Assembly: GCF_902196135.1 (NCBI RefSeq)
Contig: NZ_CABIKE010000011.1
Coordinates: forward strand, 1 to 64,000
Direction of reading: 5' to 3'
Source of the DNA: Helicobacter suis
Lineage (GTDB): Bacteria; Campylobacterota; Campylobacteria; Campylobacterales; Helicobacteraceae
DNA: 64,000 nt
Of the stretch, positions 32,362-42,159 are shown in pieces; position 1 is the stretch's first letter; the number at the start of each line of letters is the position of its first letter. The notes under the pieces were generated by a model. It did no database searches, had not been told where the DNA came from, and worked only from the letters and a program-made list of their open reading frames with translations. A program made the position numbers and the translations under genes.

Positions 32362-33620
32362 TAAAAACCTATAGCGCTCAAGGTTTTGTACTTGCTCATA
32401 TAAACCTGCGCTTCAATTTTTTTCATGGTATCAATCGCCACTTGTACCACAATGAGTACAGCTGTGCCGCCAAAATAAAAGGGCACACCCATAGCCTTAA
32501 CTAAAATCCAAGGCAAAGTAGAAATAACAGCCAGATATAAAGACCCCCATAAAGTCAAACGGCTCGCCACGGTGTTTAAAAAATTAGCCGTCCCCTCACC
32601 CGGTCTTAAACCGGCGATAAAACCCCCGTTGCGTTTAAGATTATCTGCAATATCTTTAGAGTTAAAAACGATGGAGGAATAAAAATAGGCAAAAAAGATA
32701 ATGAGCAGAAACATTAAGACATTGTAAATATAGCCATGCGGGTTAAGAAAATCTGCGATGGCCTGTAAAATTTTATTAGAAGAGGCTTGCAAGATTGTAG
32801 AGGGAAAAACCAGCAAGGCGGAGGCAAAAATAGGAGGAATTACCCCGCTTAAATTAAGTTTAATAGGAATGTAGTTCATGATGCGTTTATTTCTATTTTG
32901 CATCACTACCTTACGGGCATAAGAAATAGGGATACGCCGTTCGGCAAGCTCTACATAGATAATGGAAAAAATCGTAGCTAAAATGATAGCAAAAATACCA
33001 AGCAACACTAAAACATTGATCACGCCTGTGTTGACTAAATTAAAAGTACCTGCAATGGCACTTGGAATACCGGAAACAATGCCTGCAAAGATGATTAAGC
33101 TAATCCCATTACCCACACCCCTTTGGGTGATTTGCTCGCCAATCCACATTAAAAGCATCGTACCTGTGAGCATGGAAAAGGTGGAGATAAGCAAGAAAGT
33201 TTGCATAGAAATCATGATCGCCCCATTGCTCCCATGCCCAATAGAGCGCAACCCAAAGGAAACACTAACAGCTTGAATGACAGTAATGCCTATAGTAGCG
33301 TAGCGCACAATTTGCATGTATTTTTGCATTCCATCGCGCTCTTTTTTCATCTTGGCTAGATTAGGAAAAGTCGCACTCAAAAGCTCCATAATAATAGAGG
33401 AGGTGATATAGGGCATGATTCCTAGTGAGATAATGCTTAAACGCGAAACCGCATTTCCGCTAAACATGTTAAATAGGCCTAGAGCGTTGCTAGAGTTATG
33501 ATCAAAAAAAGACTTAATGGCTGCCAGATCCACTCCCGGAATGGGCACATAGGCTAACATTCTGTAGAGAAACAGATAGCCCAGAGTGATAAAAATCTTA
33601 GTGGCTATGGCTTTTGTCAT
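32361..33620 (-). CDS. secY: Preprotein translocase subunit SecY
   Basis: The ten-helix channel subunit of SecYEG, through which secreted and membrane proteins pass. The 419-residue protein starts with a first membrane helix (IFITLGYLFLYRMLAYVPIPGV written in part) and shows the conserved cytoplasmic loops ITQRGVGNGISLIIF, AERRIPISYARKVV and GGFIAGLRPGEGTANFL. Overlaps of 1 bp link it to rplO and map. Its neighbours place it in the spc block. Confidence 0.96.
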   Translation of the reverse strand: MTKAIATKIFITLGYLFLYRMLAYVPIPGVDLAAIKSFFDHNSSNALGLFNMFSGNAVSRLSIISLGIMPYITSSIIMELLSATFPNLAKMKKERDGMQKYMQIVRYATIGITVIQAVSVSFGLRSIGHGSNGAIMISMQTFLLISTFSMLTGTMLLMWIGEQITQRGVGNGISLIIFAGIVSGIPSAIAGTFNLVNTGVINVLVLLGIFAIILATIFSIIYVELAERRIPISYARKVVMQNRNKRIMNYIPIKLNLSGVIPPIFASALLVFPSTILQASSNKILQAIADFLNPHGYIYNVLMFLLIIFFAYFYSSIVFNSKDIADNLKRNGGFIAGLRPGEGTANFLNTVASRLTLWGSLYLAVISTLPWILVKAMGVPFYFGGTAVLIVVQVAIDTMKKIEAQVYMSKYKTLSAIGF

Positions 33621-34024
33621 TATTTTTGTCCGCTAGTGCTAATTCTTTCATCTTGGATTCTAGCGCTAAGTTCTCTAGCCTTTGTCCCAATGAGTTTTAG
33701 CTTTTTAATCGCGCTAGAAAAGGGGTGGATTTTGCGGATGAGCTCTAAACTAAGAGTCTCAAGCTTAAAAATTTGCGGGTATTTGTCTACATTGATACTG
33801 TAGCTGTAGTTTTTAGTGTGGCTTGTAAAACCCACTTTAGGCAAACGGCGTTGTAAAGGCTGTTGTCCGCCCTCAAAGCCTCGTTTGTGTTTATAACCTG
33901 TACGCGCACTTTGACCTTTCCCGCCTCTAGTGGAGGTTTTGCCCATTCCAGAGCCCTGTCCTCTGCCCACTCTTTTAATGCTAGATACACTGCCCCTTGC
34001 GGGTTGTAAATTTTCTAATGCCAT
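33620..34024 (-). CDS. rplO: 50S ribosomal protein L15
   Basis: Late-assembling 23S-binding protein. The 134 residues start [13 protein letters not shown] and include [20 protein letters not shown] and [20 protein letters not shown]. The rpmD (L30) gene that precedes rplO in many bacteria is absent; only 8 bp separate it from rpsE. Confidence 0.96.
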   Translation of the reverse strand: MALENLQPARGSVSSIKRVGRGQGSGMGKTSTRGGKGQSARTGYKHKRGFEGGQQPLQRRLPKVGFTSHTKNYSYSINVDKYPQIFKLETLSLELIRKIHPFSSAIKKLKLIGTKARELSARIQDERISTSGQK

Positions 34025-34032
34025 GCAATCTC

Positions 34033-34473
34033 CTAGCCTTTGATTTTAGAAAGCGCTTCAAAAGTTGCGCGTACCACATTATAAGGGTTATTAGACCCTA
34101 AAGACTTGGTTAAAATATCTTTAATGCCGGCTAATTCTATCATCGGGCGGGTAGAACCCCCGGCAATAATGCCTGTACCCTCACTAGCTGGTTTAAGCAA
34201 AATCTTACTTGCGTTATATTTTTGTTCTATATCATGGGCAATTGTCGTACCCTTGATCTTCACCTCTATGATATTTTTAAAGGCATCATCTATCGCTTTT
34301 TTAATCGCATCGGGGACTTCTCTAGCCTTGCCAAGCCCAAAGCCTACAAGGCCATTTTTATTGCCCACAACCACCAGCGCGTTAAAACGGAAACGACGCC
34401 CGCCTTTAACAACCTTAGTAACCCGCCCAATGTTAACCACCACTTCCTGAAATTCTTCTCTATTAATTTCCAT
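34033..34473 (-). CDS. rpsE: 30S ribosomal protein S5
   Basis: Small-subunit body protein involved in decoding accuracy. The 146-residue sequence starts with [20 protein letters not shown], then [20 protein letters not shown] and the C-terminal [20 protein letters not shown]. It is followed directly by rplO with no L30 gene between. Confidence 0.97.
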   Translation of the reverse strand: MEINREEFQEVVVNIGRVTKVVKGGRRFRFNALVVVGNKNGLVGFGLGKAREVPDAIKKAIDDAFKNIIEVKIKGTTIAHDIEQKYNASKILLKPASEGTGIIAGGSTRPMIELAGIKDILTKSLGSNNPYNVVRATFEALSKIKG

Positions 34474-34481
34474 GCCAATCC

Positions 34482-34838
34482 TTAAAGGGCGATGTTTTGT
34501 TCGCGCAAAGTTTCTGCAAAGGCCGCTACTACGCCGTGGTATAAATACCCATTGCGATCAAAAACCACCTTTTCAATGCCTTTTTCTTTAAGCTGGATCG
34601 CAAAGTCTTGCGCGATTCTTTTGCTATCTTCTACACTCTTTCCAAGCCCTAGCTTTTTACCATCCACATGGGCAAGCGTGATCTGTTTATCATCATCTAT
34701 AGCCTGCGCATACAGATGTTTATTAGATTTAAAAATACTCACGCGGGGGCGCTCTTGCGTACCAAACACTTTAGAACGGACGCGCTTTTTGCGTTTGAGT
34801 CTCTGGGCTTTTTTCTTTTCTAAAACATTTTTTGTCAT
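34482..34838 (-). CDS. rplR: 50S ribosomal protein L18
   Basis: Binds 5S rRNA with L5 in the central protuberance. The 118-residue protein has a basic N-terminus ([20 protein letters not shown]), [17 protein letters not shown] and [20 protein letters not shown]. It is spaced 8-9 bp from rplF and rpsE. Confidence 0.97.
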   Translation of the reverse strand: MTKNVLEKKKAQRLKRKKRVRSKVFGTQERPRVSIFKSNKHLYAQAIDDDKQITLAHVDGKKLGLGKSVEDSKRIAQDFAIQLKEKGIEKVVFDRNGYLYHGVVAAFAETLREQNIAL

Positions 34839-34847
34839 CTCTATCCC

Positions 34848-35384
34848 CTATTTTTTCGCGGTTTTACCGGCTTTGCGGACTATCACTTCGTCTTTATATT
34901 TAATGCCCTTGCCCTTGTAAGGTTCAGGGGGGCGCAAAGCCCGGATATTAGCCGCAATTTGGCCAATTTGTTGCTTATTACTCCCCTTAATTGTGATGGT
35001 ATTTTTATCCACAACAATCTCTACACCTTCTGGAATGGGGTATTTAATCGGATGGCTAAAACCTAAATTAAGTTCTAAAACTTTATGCCCTAAAGCCACT
35101 TTATAACCAACCCCATTTACCTCTAAAACCTTGCTAAAACCCTTATCTAGGCCCATAACAATATTATTTGCCAAAGCCCCATAAGTTCCCCAAAAGGCGC
35201 GATCTTGTGCGCTTTCTCCAACCGCTTCAAAGCGCAATGTATTTCCCTCTAAAAGAATTTTAACCCGCCCATGGGTTTCTAATTCCTGACTGCTCTTTTG
35301 GTTTTTAAAATGCAAACACGATCCTGCTAAACTCACCTGTACCCCACTAGGGATAGCAATGACTTTTTTACCAATTCTTGACAT
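34848..35384 (-). CDS. rplF: 50S ribosomal protein L6
   Basis: Two-domain protein at the base of the L7/L12 stalk. The 178 residues start [17 protein letters not shown] and contain [20 protein letters not shown] and the L6 signature region [20 protein letters not shown]. It follows rpsH by 8 bp. Confidence 0.97.
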   Translation of the reverse strand: MSRIGKKVIAIPSGVQVSLAGSCLHFKNQKSSQELETHGRVKILLEGNTLRFEAVGESAQDRAFWGTYGALANNIVMGLDKGFSKVLEVNGVGYKVALGHKVLELNLGFSHPIKYPIPEGVEIVVDKNTITIKGSNKQQIGQIAANIRALRPPEPYKGKGIKYKDEVIVRKAGKTAKK

Positions 35385-35392
35385 GCCAACTC

Positions 35393-35788
35393 CTACCAGA
35401 TACTACAAAGCACTTCACCACCTACATTTTGTCTGTAGGCTTCCTCATTAGTGATCACACCCTTATTTGTGCTCACTACCACCACGCCATAGCCATTTTT
35501 AAACCGCTTAAGTTCGCGAGATTGTTTATACACCCGTCGCCCCGGCTTACTTAATCGCTTGATCTCATTAATCACCGGTCTACCCTTTTCATCATAGCTT
35601 AGCTCCACAGAAATAAAAGATTTCCCGTCTTTTTCAATGAGGCGGTAGTTGGTGATAAAACCCCGCGCCTTAAAAATCTCTAAAATGGATTCTACGATTT
35701 TGGCATAATACAGCTCGGTTACTTCTAATCGCCGCATGCTTGCGTTGCGGATACGGGTTAAAGAATCTGCCACAATATCATTTACCAT
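35393..35788 (-). CDS. rpsH: 30S ribosomal protein S8
   Basis: 16S-binding protein that also represses the spc operon in some bacteria. The 131 residues begin [19 protein letters not shown] and end with the conserved [20 protein letters not shown] then GGEVLCSIW. It is 9 bp after rpsN. Confidence 0.97.
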   Translation of the reverse strand: MVNDIVADSLTRIRNASMRRLEVTELYYAKIVESILEIFKARGFITNYRLIEKDGKSFISVELSYDEKGRPVINEIKRLSKPGRRVYKQSRELKRFKNGYGVVVVSTNKGVITNEEAYRQNVGGEVLCSIW

Positions 35789-35797
35789 ACAACTCCC

Positions 35798-35983
35798 TTA
35801 CCAACTGGCTTTTCTAAGGCCGGGGATTAGCCCCTCATTGCCCATTTTGCGCAAACACACACGGCATAGCCCAAAATCTCTATAAACTGAGTGGGCACGG
35901 CCACAGATATTACAACGGGTGTAAGCCCTGACTTTAAACTTGGGTTTGCGGTGTGCCTTTGCAATGATTGATTTTTTAGCCAT
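35798..35983 (-). CDS. rpsN: 30S ribosomal protein S14, zinc-binding type
   Basis: The 61-residue short form of S14 with a zinc ribbon: CNICGR and, after a 12-residue gap, CRVC. It starts [20 protein letters not shown] and ends [10 protein letters not shown]. It overlaps the rplE stop by 1 bp. This form (also called rpsZ) needs zinc. Confidence 0.97.
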   Translation of the reverse strand: MAKKSIIAKAHRKPKFKVRAYTRCNICGRAHSVYRDFGLCRVCLRKMGNEGLIPGLRKASW

Positions 35984-36528
35984 TAGCGTCCTTTCGCAAA
36001 TGGCATTCCGAGTAGTTCTAACAACTTAAATGCCTCCTTGTCGCTATTTGTAGAAGTGATGATGGCGATATTAAGCCCGTGTGTTACTAAGATGTCATCA
36101 TAAACAACTTCTGGGAAAATCAACTGTTCATTAAGCCCAAAGCTATAATTCCCCCGTCCATCAAAACCATTTTTAGAAACCCCTCTAAAGTCCTTCACTC
36201 TAGGTAAAGCAATCACAATGAGTTTTTCTAGAAAGTTATACATGATTTTATTGCGCAAAGTAACCTTTACTCCCACCGCCATTTTTTCACGGATTTTAAA
36301 ACCTGCTACTGACTTTTTAGCTGTGGTGATCACCGCCTTTTGGCCGGCAATAAGTGAGAGGGTTTGGGCGATATTTTGCATGATTTTCATGTCTTTAGCA
36401 TAACTGCCCGCTCCCACACTGAGTACAACTTTTTCAATTTTAGGGAGCAACATAGGATTTTTAATATTTAAATCGGCTGCTAGCTGTGTCTTTACTTCCT
36501 TCTCATAGAAGCTTTTCAAACCATACAT
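35983..36528 (-). CDS. rplE: 50S ribosomal protein L5
   Basis: Central-protuberance protein contacting 5S rRNA and P-site tRNA. The 181 residues include [40 protein letters not shown] and [20 protein letters not shown]. It is separated by 3 bp from rplX and overlaps rpsN by 1 bp. Confidence 0.97.
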   Translation of the reverse strand: MYGLKSFYEKEVKTQLAADLNIKNPMLLPKIEKVVLSVGAGSYAKDMKIMQNIAQTLSLIAGQKAVITTAKKSVAGFKIREKMAVGVKVTLRNKIMYNFLEKLIVIALPRVKDFRGVSKNGFDGRGNYSFGLNEQLIFPEVVYDDILVTHGLNIAIITSTNSDKEAFKLLELLGMPFAKGR

Positions 36529-36531
36529 ACC

Positions 36532-36753
36532 CTACTCCTCTTCTTTTTTAACATTGGAAATATGCATGGGCATCTCTTTAAAAACATGCCCGCCTTTAGG
36601 GTTTTCATCTGTTGGTTTAATGCTCTTTTTGACTAATTTACAGCCCTCTACAATAACCATAGATTTTTTAGGAAAGACGGCTAAAACCTTGCCCACCTTG
36701 CCCTTATCATCTCCTGCAATCACCTTCACCATATCCTCTTTTTTAATCCGCAT
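36532..36753 (-). CDS. rplX: 50S ribosomal protein L24
   Basis: Early assembly protein near the exit tunnel. The 73-residue KOW-domain protein reads [20 protein letters not shown] at the start and contains [16 protein letters not shown]. It is shorter than the E. coli form but normal for Campylobacterota. It overlaps rplN by 1 bp. Confidence 0.96.
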   Translation of the reverse strand: MRIKKEDMVKVIAGDDKGKVGKVLAVFPKKSMVIVEGCKLVKKSIKPTDENPKGGHVFKEMPMHISNVKKEEE

Positions 36754-37121
36754 TAGAGTACCTCCGGGGCTAAAGAAATGATCTTCATAAAATTAGCGTA
36801 GCGGACTTCACGACTCACAGGCCCAAAAATGCGAGTACCAATAGGATCGCGTTTGGCATCTAAAATTACAGCAGCGTTATCATCAAAGCGAATCAGTGAG
36901 CCATTAGGTCTTTGCACCTCTTTTTTAGTGCGCACCACAACCGCCTTAACAACCTGCCCTTTTTTCACCTTGCCATTGGGGATAGCCTTTTTCACAGAGG
37001 CCACAATCACATCTCCTACACTAGCATACCGGCGATGGCTTCCCCCTAAAACTTTAATACACATGATTTCCTTCCCCCCGCTATTATCCGCCACCACTAA
37101 TCTTGTGAAACTCTGTATCAT
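36753..37121 (-). CDS. rplN: 50S ribosomal protein L14
   Basis: Subunit-interface protein. The 122 residues start [20 protein letters not shown] and have the L14 signature [20 protein letters not shown] and [20 protein letters not shown]. Two bases separate it from rpsQ. Confidence 0.97.
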   Translation of the reverse strand: MIQSFTRLVVADNSGGKEIMCIKVLGGSHRRYASVGDVIVASVKKAIPNGKVKKGQVVKAVVVRTKKEVQRPNGSLIRFDDNAAVILDAKRDPIGTRIFGPVSREVRYANFMKIISLAPEVL

Positions 37122-37123
37122 CT

Positions 37124-37384
37124 CTACTCTCCCTTGCTCACAATTTCTTTAAGCGCAAAAGTCTTAGTCTTAGAAATAGGTTTACACTCCATTGCACTCA
37201 CCACATCTCCTACTTCCGCGCTATTTTGGACATCATCTATAGTGTACTTTTTAAAGCGTTTCACAATTTTATGATACTTTTGGTGTACTACTTTTCTCTC
37301 CACCAAGATCACCACGGTACGGGCATCGATTCTACGCAGTACTCTACCCTGAATGACTCGTTTATGCGCTTGTTTAGACTCCAT
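37124..37384 (-). CDS. rpsQ: 30S ribosomal protein S17
   Basis: An 86-residue OB-fold 16S-binding protein with [40 protein letters not shown] and [17 protein letters not shown]. Its start overlaps the end of rpmC by 11 bp. Confidence 0.96.
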   Translation of the reverse strand: MESKQAHKRVIQGRVLRRIDARTVVILVERKVVHQKYHKIVKRFKKYTIDDVQNSAEVGDVVSAMECKPISKTKTFALKEIVSKGE

Positions 37385-37580
37385 GTTTATCCTTTAAAGC
37401 ACTGATAGCCGTTGCGATGCGGGCAATATCTTTACGCAAGGCGCGGATTTGACAAGGATTAGTTAACTGCATAGTCTTCAACTTCACGCGCAACTCAAAA
37501 AGCTCTAATTTCTTATCCTTCAGCAAGGTTTGTAGCTCTGCTTGGCTTTTGTCTTTTAGCTCAATAAATTTCATTCTCAC
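37374..37580 (-). CDS. rpmC: 50S ribosomal protein L29
   Basis: A 68-residue two-helix protein at the exit tunnel. It shows [37 protein letters not shown] and [18 protein letters not shown]. The start at 37580 adds two residues (MR) before MKFIEL and lies within rplP; an ATG at 37574 is equally possible. It overlaps rpsQ by 11 bp. Confidence 0.94.
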   Translation of the reverse strand: MRMKFIELKDKSQAELQTLLKDKKLELFELRVKLKTMQLTNPCQIRALRKDIARIATAISALKDKHGV

Positions 37581-37986
37581 TCTCTCTAGTTACAATCTTG
37601 GTTTTGAAAGGCAACTTTCTTTGCGCTAAAGCCAAAGCCTCACGCGCTACCTCCTGCTCAATCCCTAGCATTTCATAAATGATGCGCCCGGGCTTGATAT
37701 TCATCACCCATTTTTCTACAGAACCCTTCCCTTTCCCCATCCGTGTTTCTAAAGGCTTGGCAGTTAGGGGTTTATCTGGAAATACGCGAATCCACACCTT
37801 CCCCGTTCTTTTAGTGTGGCGCGTCATCGCCACCCGCGCTGCCTCTATTTGGCGCGAATCGATACGCCCATGCTCGATGGCTTTAATCCCAATATCACCA
37901 AAGGCCAGGCTAGCACCGCGGGTAGACTTGCCCCGGTTGCGCCCCTTCATCTGCTTGCGGTATTTGGTTTTTTTAGGCATTAACAT
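37561..37986 (-). CDS. rplP: 50S ribosomal protein L16
   Basis: Contacts A-site tRNA and helps organise the peptidyl-transferase region. The 141 residues include [40 protein letters not shown] and [27 protein letters not shown] is 7 bases before the ATG at 37986 (MLMPKK), which favours it over the ATG six bases later. It ends by overlapping rpmC. Confidence 0.97.
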   Translation of the reverse strand: MLMPKKTKYRKQMKGRNRGKSTRGASLAFGDIGIKAIEHGRIDSRQIEAARVAMTRHTKRTGKVWIRVFPDKPLTAKPLETRMGKGKGSVEKWVMNIKPGRIIYEMLGIEQEVAREALALAQRKLPFKTKIVTRESENEIY

Positions 37987-37988
37987 GG

Positions 37989-38681
37989 CTATTCTCTCCC
38001 TTTTCTAGCGCGTTTTTCTTCACTCTCTTCGCGTCTTTCAGATACAATCCCCTTATGCAACACCTCGCCCTTAAAGAGCCACACCTTTACCCCAATGTTT
38101 CCATAAACCGTAAAAGCTTCCGCAAAGCCATAATCAATTTTAGCCCGCAGCGTGTGCAAGGGTACGCGCCCTTCCATATACCATTCTGTGCGGGCAATCT
38201 CAGCCCCTGCTAAACGGCCTGAAACCCGCACCTTAATCCCTCTTGCGCCTGCTTTCATCGCGGTTTGCATGACCTTTTTCATCGCCCGCCTGAAAGCCAC
38301 CCGTTTTTCTAGTTGAGTTGCTACATTTTCGGCGGCAAGTTGGGCATCAGCTTGAGGCCGTTTCACCTCTTTAATATTGAGTGCGACTTCTTTACGGATC
38401 AAATCTTTTAAAGAGGTTTTGACTTTCTCAATGTCTACACCCTTTTTACCAATGATAAGCCCGGGGCGTGCGGCTACTACAGTGATACGCAACTTCTTAG
38501 CCGCCCTTTCAATGAGAATCTCACTCACCCCCGCGTAGTAAAGCTCTTTTTTGAGAAACTTACGGATACGGTAATCTTCTTCAATATTAGCCACTGCCAC
38601 ACTAGAACTAGGAAACCAGCGGGAAGTCCAGTTGCGATTAATGCCCAGTCTCAAGCCAATAGGATTAACCTTTTGTCCCAT
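37989..38681 (-). CDS. rpsC: 30S ribosomal protein S3
   Basis: Forms part of the mRNA entry channel. The 230-residue protein starts [20 protein letters not shown], has the KH-type [20 protein letters not shown] and the C-terminal [21 protein letters not shown] basic tail ([15 protein letters not shown]) ends it. It overlaps rplV by 1 bp. Confidence 0.97.
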   Translation of the reverse strand: MGQKVNPIGLRLGINRNWTSRWFPSSSVAVANIEEDYRIRKFLKKELYYAGVSEILIERAAKKLRITVVAARPGLIIGKKGVDIEKVKTSLKDLIRKEVALNIKEVKRPQADAQLAAENVATQLEKRVAFRRAMKKVMQTAMKAGARGIKVRVSGRLAGAEIARTEWYMEGRVPLHTLRAKIDYGFAEAFTVYGNIGVKVWLFKGEVLHKGIVSERREESEEKRARKGRE

Positions 38682-39007
38682 TACTTGCTCCCTTCTTTGC
38701 CCACCTCTACCCGAATATGTGCGGTGGGTTTTCTAATAGAAGAGGCGCGGCCTCTAGCTCTTGGCATATGCCGTTTAAGAACAGGACCTGTATCCACGCG
38801 GCAACTCAAAACTTCTACTTCTTTAGAGTCATGTTGGCCATTGTAGACAGCTGCGCTAATCACGCGTGAGAGAATTCTAGCAGCTTTGTTTGGGGTAAAT
38901 TCTAACCTAGCGATTGCAACTTCAGCGTTCATGCCTTGAATCTGCCTAGCTAGCAAGCGCGCCTTTGTGGGGGAGAGTCTGGTGTATTTAAGGAGTGCCA
39001 CGCTCAT
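38681..39007 (-). CDS. rplV: 50S ribosomal protein L22
   Basis: Its extended loop lines the peptide exit tunnel. The 108 residues show [19 protein letters not shown] and the loop signature [20 protein letters not shown]. It lies 28 bp after rpsS. Confidence 0.97.
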   Translation of the reverse strand: MSVALLKYTRLSPTKARLLARQIQGMNAEVAIARLEFTPNKAARILSRVISAAVYNGQHDSKEVEVLSCRVDTGPVLKRHMPRARGRASSIRKPTAHIRVEVGKEGSK

Positions 39008-39035
39008 TGATATTCCTTTGTATAGTGTACCATCG

Positions 39036-39317
39036 TTATTTGCCTATTTTCTTTTGGACTGTGCCCTTATGCCCTTTAAAAGTGCGGGTGGGGGCAAATT
39101 CTCCTAATTTATAGCCTACATGGTTTTCGGTGATATAAACGGGGATAAAAATCCGCCCATTGTGCACGCTATAAGTCAAACCTATCATCTCAGGCAAAAT
39201 TGTACTGCGCCGCGACCAAGTTTTAATGGGTCTGTTGTCTTTTTTGGCTTTGTGTTTGAGGGTTTTATCCATGAGATGTTTATCAATAAAGGGACCTTTT
39301 TTAATTGACCTTCCCAT
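39036..39317 (-). CDS. rpsS: 30S ribosomal protein S19
   Basis: Head protein next to S13. The 93 residues start [20 protein letters not shown] and contain the S19 signature [20 protein letters not shown]. It overlaps the rplB stop by 1 bp. Confidence 0.97.
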   Translation of the reverse strand: MGRSIKKGPFIDKHLMDKTLKHKAKKDNRPIKTWSRRSTILPEMIGLTYSVHNGRIFIPVYITENHVGYKLGEFAPTRTFKGHKGTVQKKIGK

Positions 39318-40147
39318 TACTTGCCTTTCTTGCGTGAAATGATCAAGCGATCGCTTGCTTTTTTATGTCTAGTTTTATAACCCTTAGTAGGTAATCCCCA
39401 AGGTGAAACCGGATGCCCGCTAGATCCAGTTTTACCCTCACCACCCCCGTGTGGGTGATCAACAGGGTTCATTGCGCTACCTCTAGTTTGAGGTCTGACT
39501 CGTTTATAGCGGTTGCGCCCTGCTTTGCCAATGGTGGTGTTGATAAAATCCTCATTACCCACCACTCCAATGGTGGCCATGCATTCGCTTAGAATGTAGC
39601 GCATTTCGCCACTTGGCATGCGTAAAGTCGTGTACTTGCCCTCTTTGCCCATAATTTGTGCGCTCATTCCGGCACTTCTGGCTAACTGCCCGCCTGCACC
39701 CGGATGCATTTCTACATTGTGTACAATTGTACCAATGGGGATACTTCTAAGCTTCATCGCAAAGCCCGGCTTAATATCTAACCCGCCCTCTGCGGCAATG
39801 ATGGTATCGCCTACTTTTAGACCGCTGGGTTGTAAAATGTAGCGCTTATCTCCATCAGGATAGATTATAAGAGCAATACGGGCGTTGCGGTAAGGATCGT
39901 ATTCAATGCTAGCAACTTTGCCCTCAATGCCAAATTTATCGCGTTTAAAATCAAGGATGCGATAAAGCCGCTTAGCTCCGCCCTCTTTGTGGCGGCTAGT
40001 GATACGGCCTTGGTGGTTGCGCCCGGCGTGTACGGGGAGTTTGATTAAAAGTTTTCTTACACTAGGTTTTGCGCTGATGTCTGCAGAGCTTAGCGTGCTC
40101 ATAGAACGACGGCTGGGGGTGTAGGGTTTGTAAGTTTTAATAGCCAT
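39317..40147 (-). CDS. rplB: 50S ribosomal protein L2
   Basis: Highly conserved protein near the peptidyl-transferase centre. The 276 residues include [20 protein letters not shown], the [20 protein letters not shown] region and the L2 signature [20 protein letters not shown] with the conserved histidine. It follows rplW by 9 bp. Confidence 0.97.
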   Translation of the reverse strand: MAIKTYKPYTPSRRSMSTLSSADISAKPSVRKLLIKLPVHAGRNHQGRITSRHKEGGAKRLYRILDFKRDKFGIEGKVASIEYDPYRNARIALIIYPDGDKRYILQPSGLKVGDTIIAAEGGLDIKPGFAMKLRSIPIGTIVHNVEMHPGAGGQLARSAGMSAQIMGKEGKYTTLRMPSGEMRYILSECMATIGVVGNEDFINTTIGKAGRNRYKRVRPQTRGSAMNPVDHPHGGGEGKTGSSGHPVSPWGLPTKGYKTRHKKASDRLIISRKKGK

Positions 40148-40156
40148 AATGTCTCC

Positions 40157-40438
40157 TTAAGCGCTTAAAGCCGCGATATTGGCATCTTTAGGGAGGGTTA
40201 CATAAAACTTTTTATAGCTACTGCGCTGTCCTGCCCTACCCTTAAACCGCTTGGTTTTGCCCCCTTGACGCAAAGAATTGATTTTAAGAGGCACAAAACC
40301 AAAGTAATCCTTAAAAATTGCCTTGAGTTGGTTTTTACTCACACCAAGAGAAGTTTGAATCACAATCCTCCCGCTTTCCTGCATAGACAGGGACTTTTCT
40401 GTATAAAGAATTGCTTTTATATCGGTGATGTCTGCCAT
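40157..40438 (-). CDS. rplW: 50S ribosomal protein L23
   Basis: Exit-site protein that docks trigger factor and SRP. The 93 residues start [19 protein letters not shown] and include [21 protein letters not shown] chose the ATG at 40438, 7 bases after AAGGAG; the in-frame ATG at 40444 is too close to that site. The gene begins just after the rplD stop. Confidence 0.95.
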   Translation of the reverse strand: MADITDIKAILYTEKSLSMQESGRIVIQTSLGVSKNQLKAIFKDYFGFVPLKINSLRQGGKTKRFKGRAGQRSSYKKFYVTLPKDANIAALSA

Positions 40439-40440
40439 GC

Positions 40441-41061
40441 TCATTCTCCTTCTTTGGCTGAGATAAGAGCCTCAAATGCGGACCTTTCCATGATAACAGC
40501 GCTAAAGGCTGCAACTAAGTACCCATTTACCTCGCTTGATTCTACTAAAAAGCAATTAGGTAAATTTCTAAAAGCTAGAACTGAGTTTTCATCTAAAGCA
40601 TGTTGGATCAACAACACATCTCTAAAACCTAAATTTTTCAAGAAAGCGTGGGCGTCCTTAGTTTTTTTACTAGGGATTTGGATATTTTCCATTACCACTA
40701 ATTTATCTGCTAAAGCCTTTTGAGCTAAAGCGTACTCTAGGGCTAATTTTTTCTGCTTTTTATTGATTTTAAGGGAGTAGTTGCGCTCATTAGTAGCCCC
40801 ATGGGATACACCCCCGCCCACAAACACAGGAGAGGTGATACTGCCTGCTCTAGCGCGTCCGCCTCCCTTTTGACTCCAAGGTTTGCGCCCCCCGCCACTG
40901 ACTTCACCGCGATTCTTACTTTTAGCGGTGTTGGCGCGTGCTAAAGCGCGGTAGTACTTGACAAATAAATATAAATTATGCGCGTTGATCTCTTGATACC
41001 TAGCAGGCAGATCGAGTGTTCCTGTTGCCTGCCCTTGCTGATCTAAGACTCTTGCTTTCAT
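40441..41061 (-). CDS. rplD: 50S ribosomal protein L4
   Basis: Tunnel-constriction protein that, in some bacteria, represses the S10 operon. The 206 residues include [40 protein letters not shown] and the C-terminal alpha/beta domain. Its start overlaps the rplC stop by 4 bp. Confidence 0.97.
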   Translation of the reverse strand: MKARVLDQQGQATGTLDLPARYQEINAHNLYLFVKYYRALARANTAKSKNRGEVSGGGRKPWSQKGGGRARAGSITSPVFVGGGVSHGATNERNYSLKINKKQKKLALEYALAQKALADKLVVMENIQIPSKKTKDAHAFLKNLGFRDVLLIQHALDENSVLAFRNLPNCFLVESSEVNGYLVAAFSAVIMERSAFEALISAKEGE

Positions 41062-41642
41062 GATTTTCCTTTCTGGATACTGATACGGCCATAAGCGCCT
41101 GCATAGCCAGCCGTCGATCCCTTGAGGACTAGAATTTTGTTTTCTTTATCAAAGGAGAGTACTTGGTTATGGCAGGTTACTTTTTCATTGCCATAATGCC
41201 CTGCCATTTTTTTACCCTTTTGTACCCGCCCCGGCCATTCTCTATTCCCAATTGAGCCTAAACGGCGGTGGAAACGACTCCCGTGGGCTGCTGGTCCGCC
41301 TTGGAAATTCCAACGCTTCATCGCCCCACTAAAGCCCCGCCCTTTAGTATAAAAGGTGGCTTTGATGGACTGCACTCCCTCTAAAGGTTCTATACTCAAA
41401 TCCCCTACCGCCTCCGCATGCCCTTTTAAAGTAGCAAAACGGTTAAATTCTTGGCTTAGCTGGTATTTTTTCTGCTGGCCGGCAATGGCCTTGTTGTGTT
41501 TTTTATGCAGGGCATAAGCCACCAACAACTGCCCTTCTTTAATCTCGCAAACCTTGCTATCTAAAACTTTAAGCAAAGTTACAGGTACACTACTAGCCCC
41601 CACGATGCGACTCATCCCGATTTTTTGTACTAAATATTCCAT
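41058..41642 (-). CDS. rplC: 50S ribosomal protein L3
   Basis: Early 23S-binding protein whose loop reaches the peptidyl-transferase centre. The 194 residues start [20 protein letters not shown] and contain [20 protein letters not shown] and [20 protein letters not shown]. It lies 42 bp after rpsJ. Confidence 0.97.
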   Translation of the reverse strand: MEYLVQKIGMSRIVGASSVPVTLLKVLDSKVCEIKEGQLLVAYALHKKHNKAIAGQQKKYQLSQEFNRFATLKGHAEAVGDLSIEPLEGVQSIKATFYTKGRGFSGAMKRWNFQGGPAAHGSRFHRRLGSIGNREWPGRVQKGKKMAGHYGNEKVTCHNQVLSFDKENKILVLKGSTAGYAGAYGRISIQKGKS

Positions 41643-41684
41643 TCACATTCTCCTTTCCACAAAATCGCACTGGCCATTTGGGAA

Positions 41685-41999
41685 TTATTTTTCCTCCATA
41701 GAAGTAACTTCTACTTCCACCTCGGGGGCTAGATCAAGTTTCATGAGACTATCTACCGTCTCTGGAGTGGCTGCCATAATATCAATCAAACGGCTATGTA
41801 CGCGGATTTCAAACTGCTCTCTAGAGTCTTTGTTGATATGAGGGGAGCGTAGCACGGTATAGCGCCTGTTTTTAGTTGGCAGAGGAATAGGCCCTCTAAT
41901 CTCAGAGCCCGATCGTTTCACCGCCTCCACAATCGCCACGACAGAGCGATCTAACACGCGGTGATCATAGGCTTTCAACTTGAGTCGTATCTTTTCCAT
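41685..41999 (-). CDS. rpsJ: 30S ribosomal protein S10
   Basis: Head protein and NusG-linked antitermination partner; first gene of the cluster. The 104 residues include [40 protein letters not shown] and [25 protein letters not shown] precedes the ATG. The strong promoter at 42045-42073 lies 45 bp upstream. Confidence 0.97.
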   Translation of the reverse strand: MEKIRLKLKAYDHRVLDRSVVAIVEAVKRSGSEIRGPIPLPTKNRRYTVLRSPHINKDSREQFEIRVHSRLIDIMAATPETVDSLMKLDLAPEVEVEVTSMEEK

Positions 42000-42044
42000 T
42001 TAGATCCTTAAAAACTATCAAACTTTTAGCGATTAAAAACTTTA

Positions 42045-42073
42045 ATTATAGCTCAAAAAATAAGAGAAGTCAA
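42045..42073 (-). promoter_or_regulatory. Strong housekeeping promoter of the S10-spc-alpha cluster
   Basis: On the minus strand TTGACT (42068-42073) and TATAAT (42045-42050) are separated by exactly 17 bases, an almost ideal vegetative promoter. A -35 this good is unusual in Helicobacter. No equally good promoter was noticed between the genes, so this one may serve most of the 14-kb cluster. Confidence 0.85.
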
Positions 42074-42125
42074 GAACACAAACCCCCATTTAACGCCTCT
42101 TTGATAGAATTTTTAGATATAAAAG

Positions 42126-42144
42126 TTTCCTTTTATAAAGGAAA
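42126..42144 (+). promoter_or_regulatory. Perfect inverted repeat upstream of the ATPase gene
   Basis: TTTCCTTT (42126-42133) and AAAGGAAA (42137-42144) form a perfect 8-bp palindrome with a 3-base centre, 15 bases before the ATG at 42160. It contains AAAGGA, a possible ribosome site, so an RNA hairpin could hide it, or the DNA palindrome could be an operator. It also lies upstream of the divergent S10 promoter. Confidence 0.4.
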
Positions 42145-42159
42145 ATTATAATAACTCTT

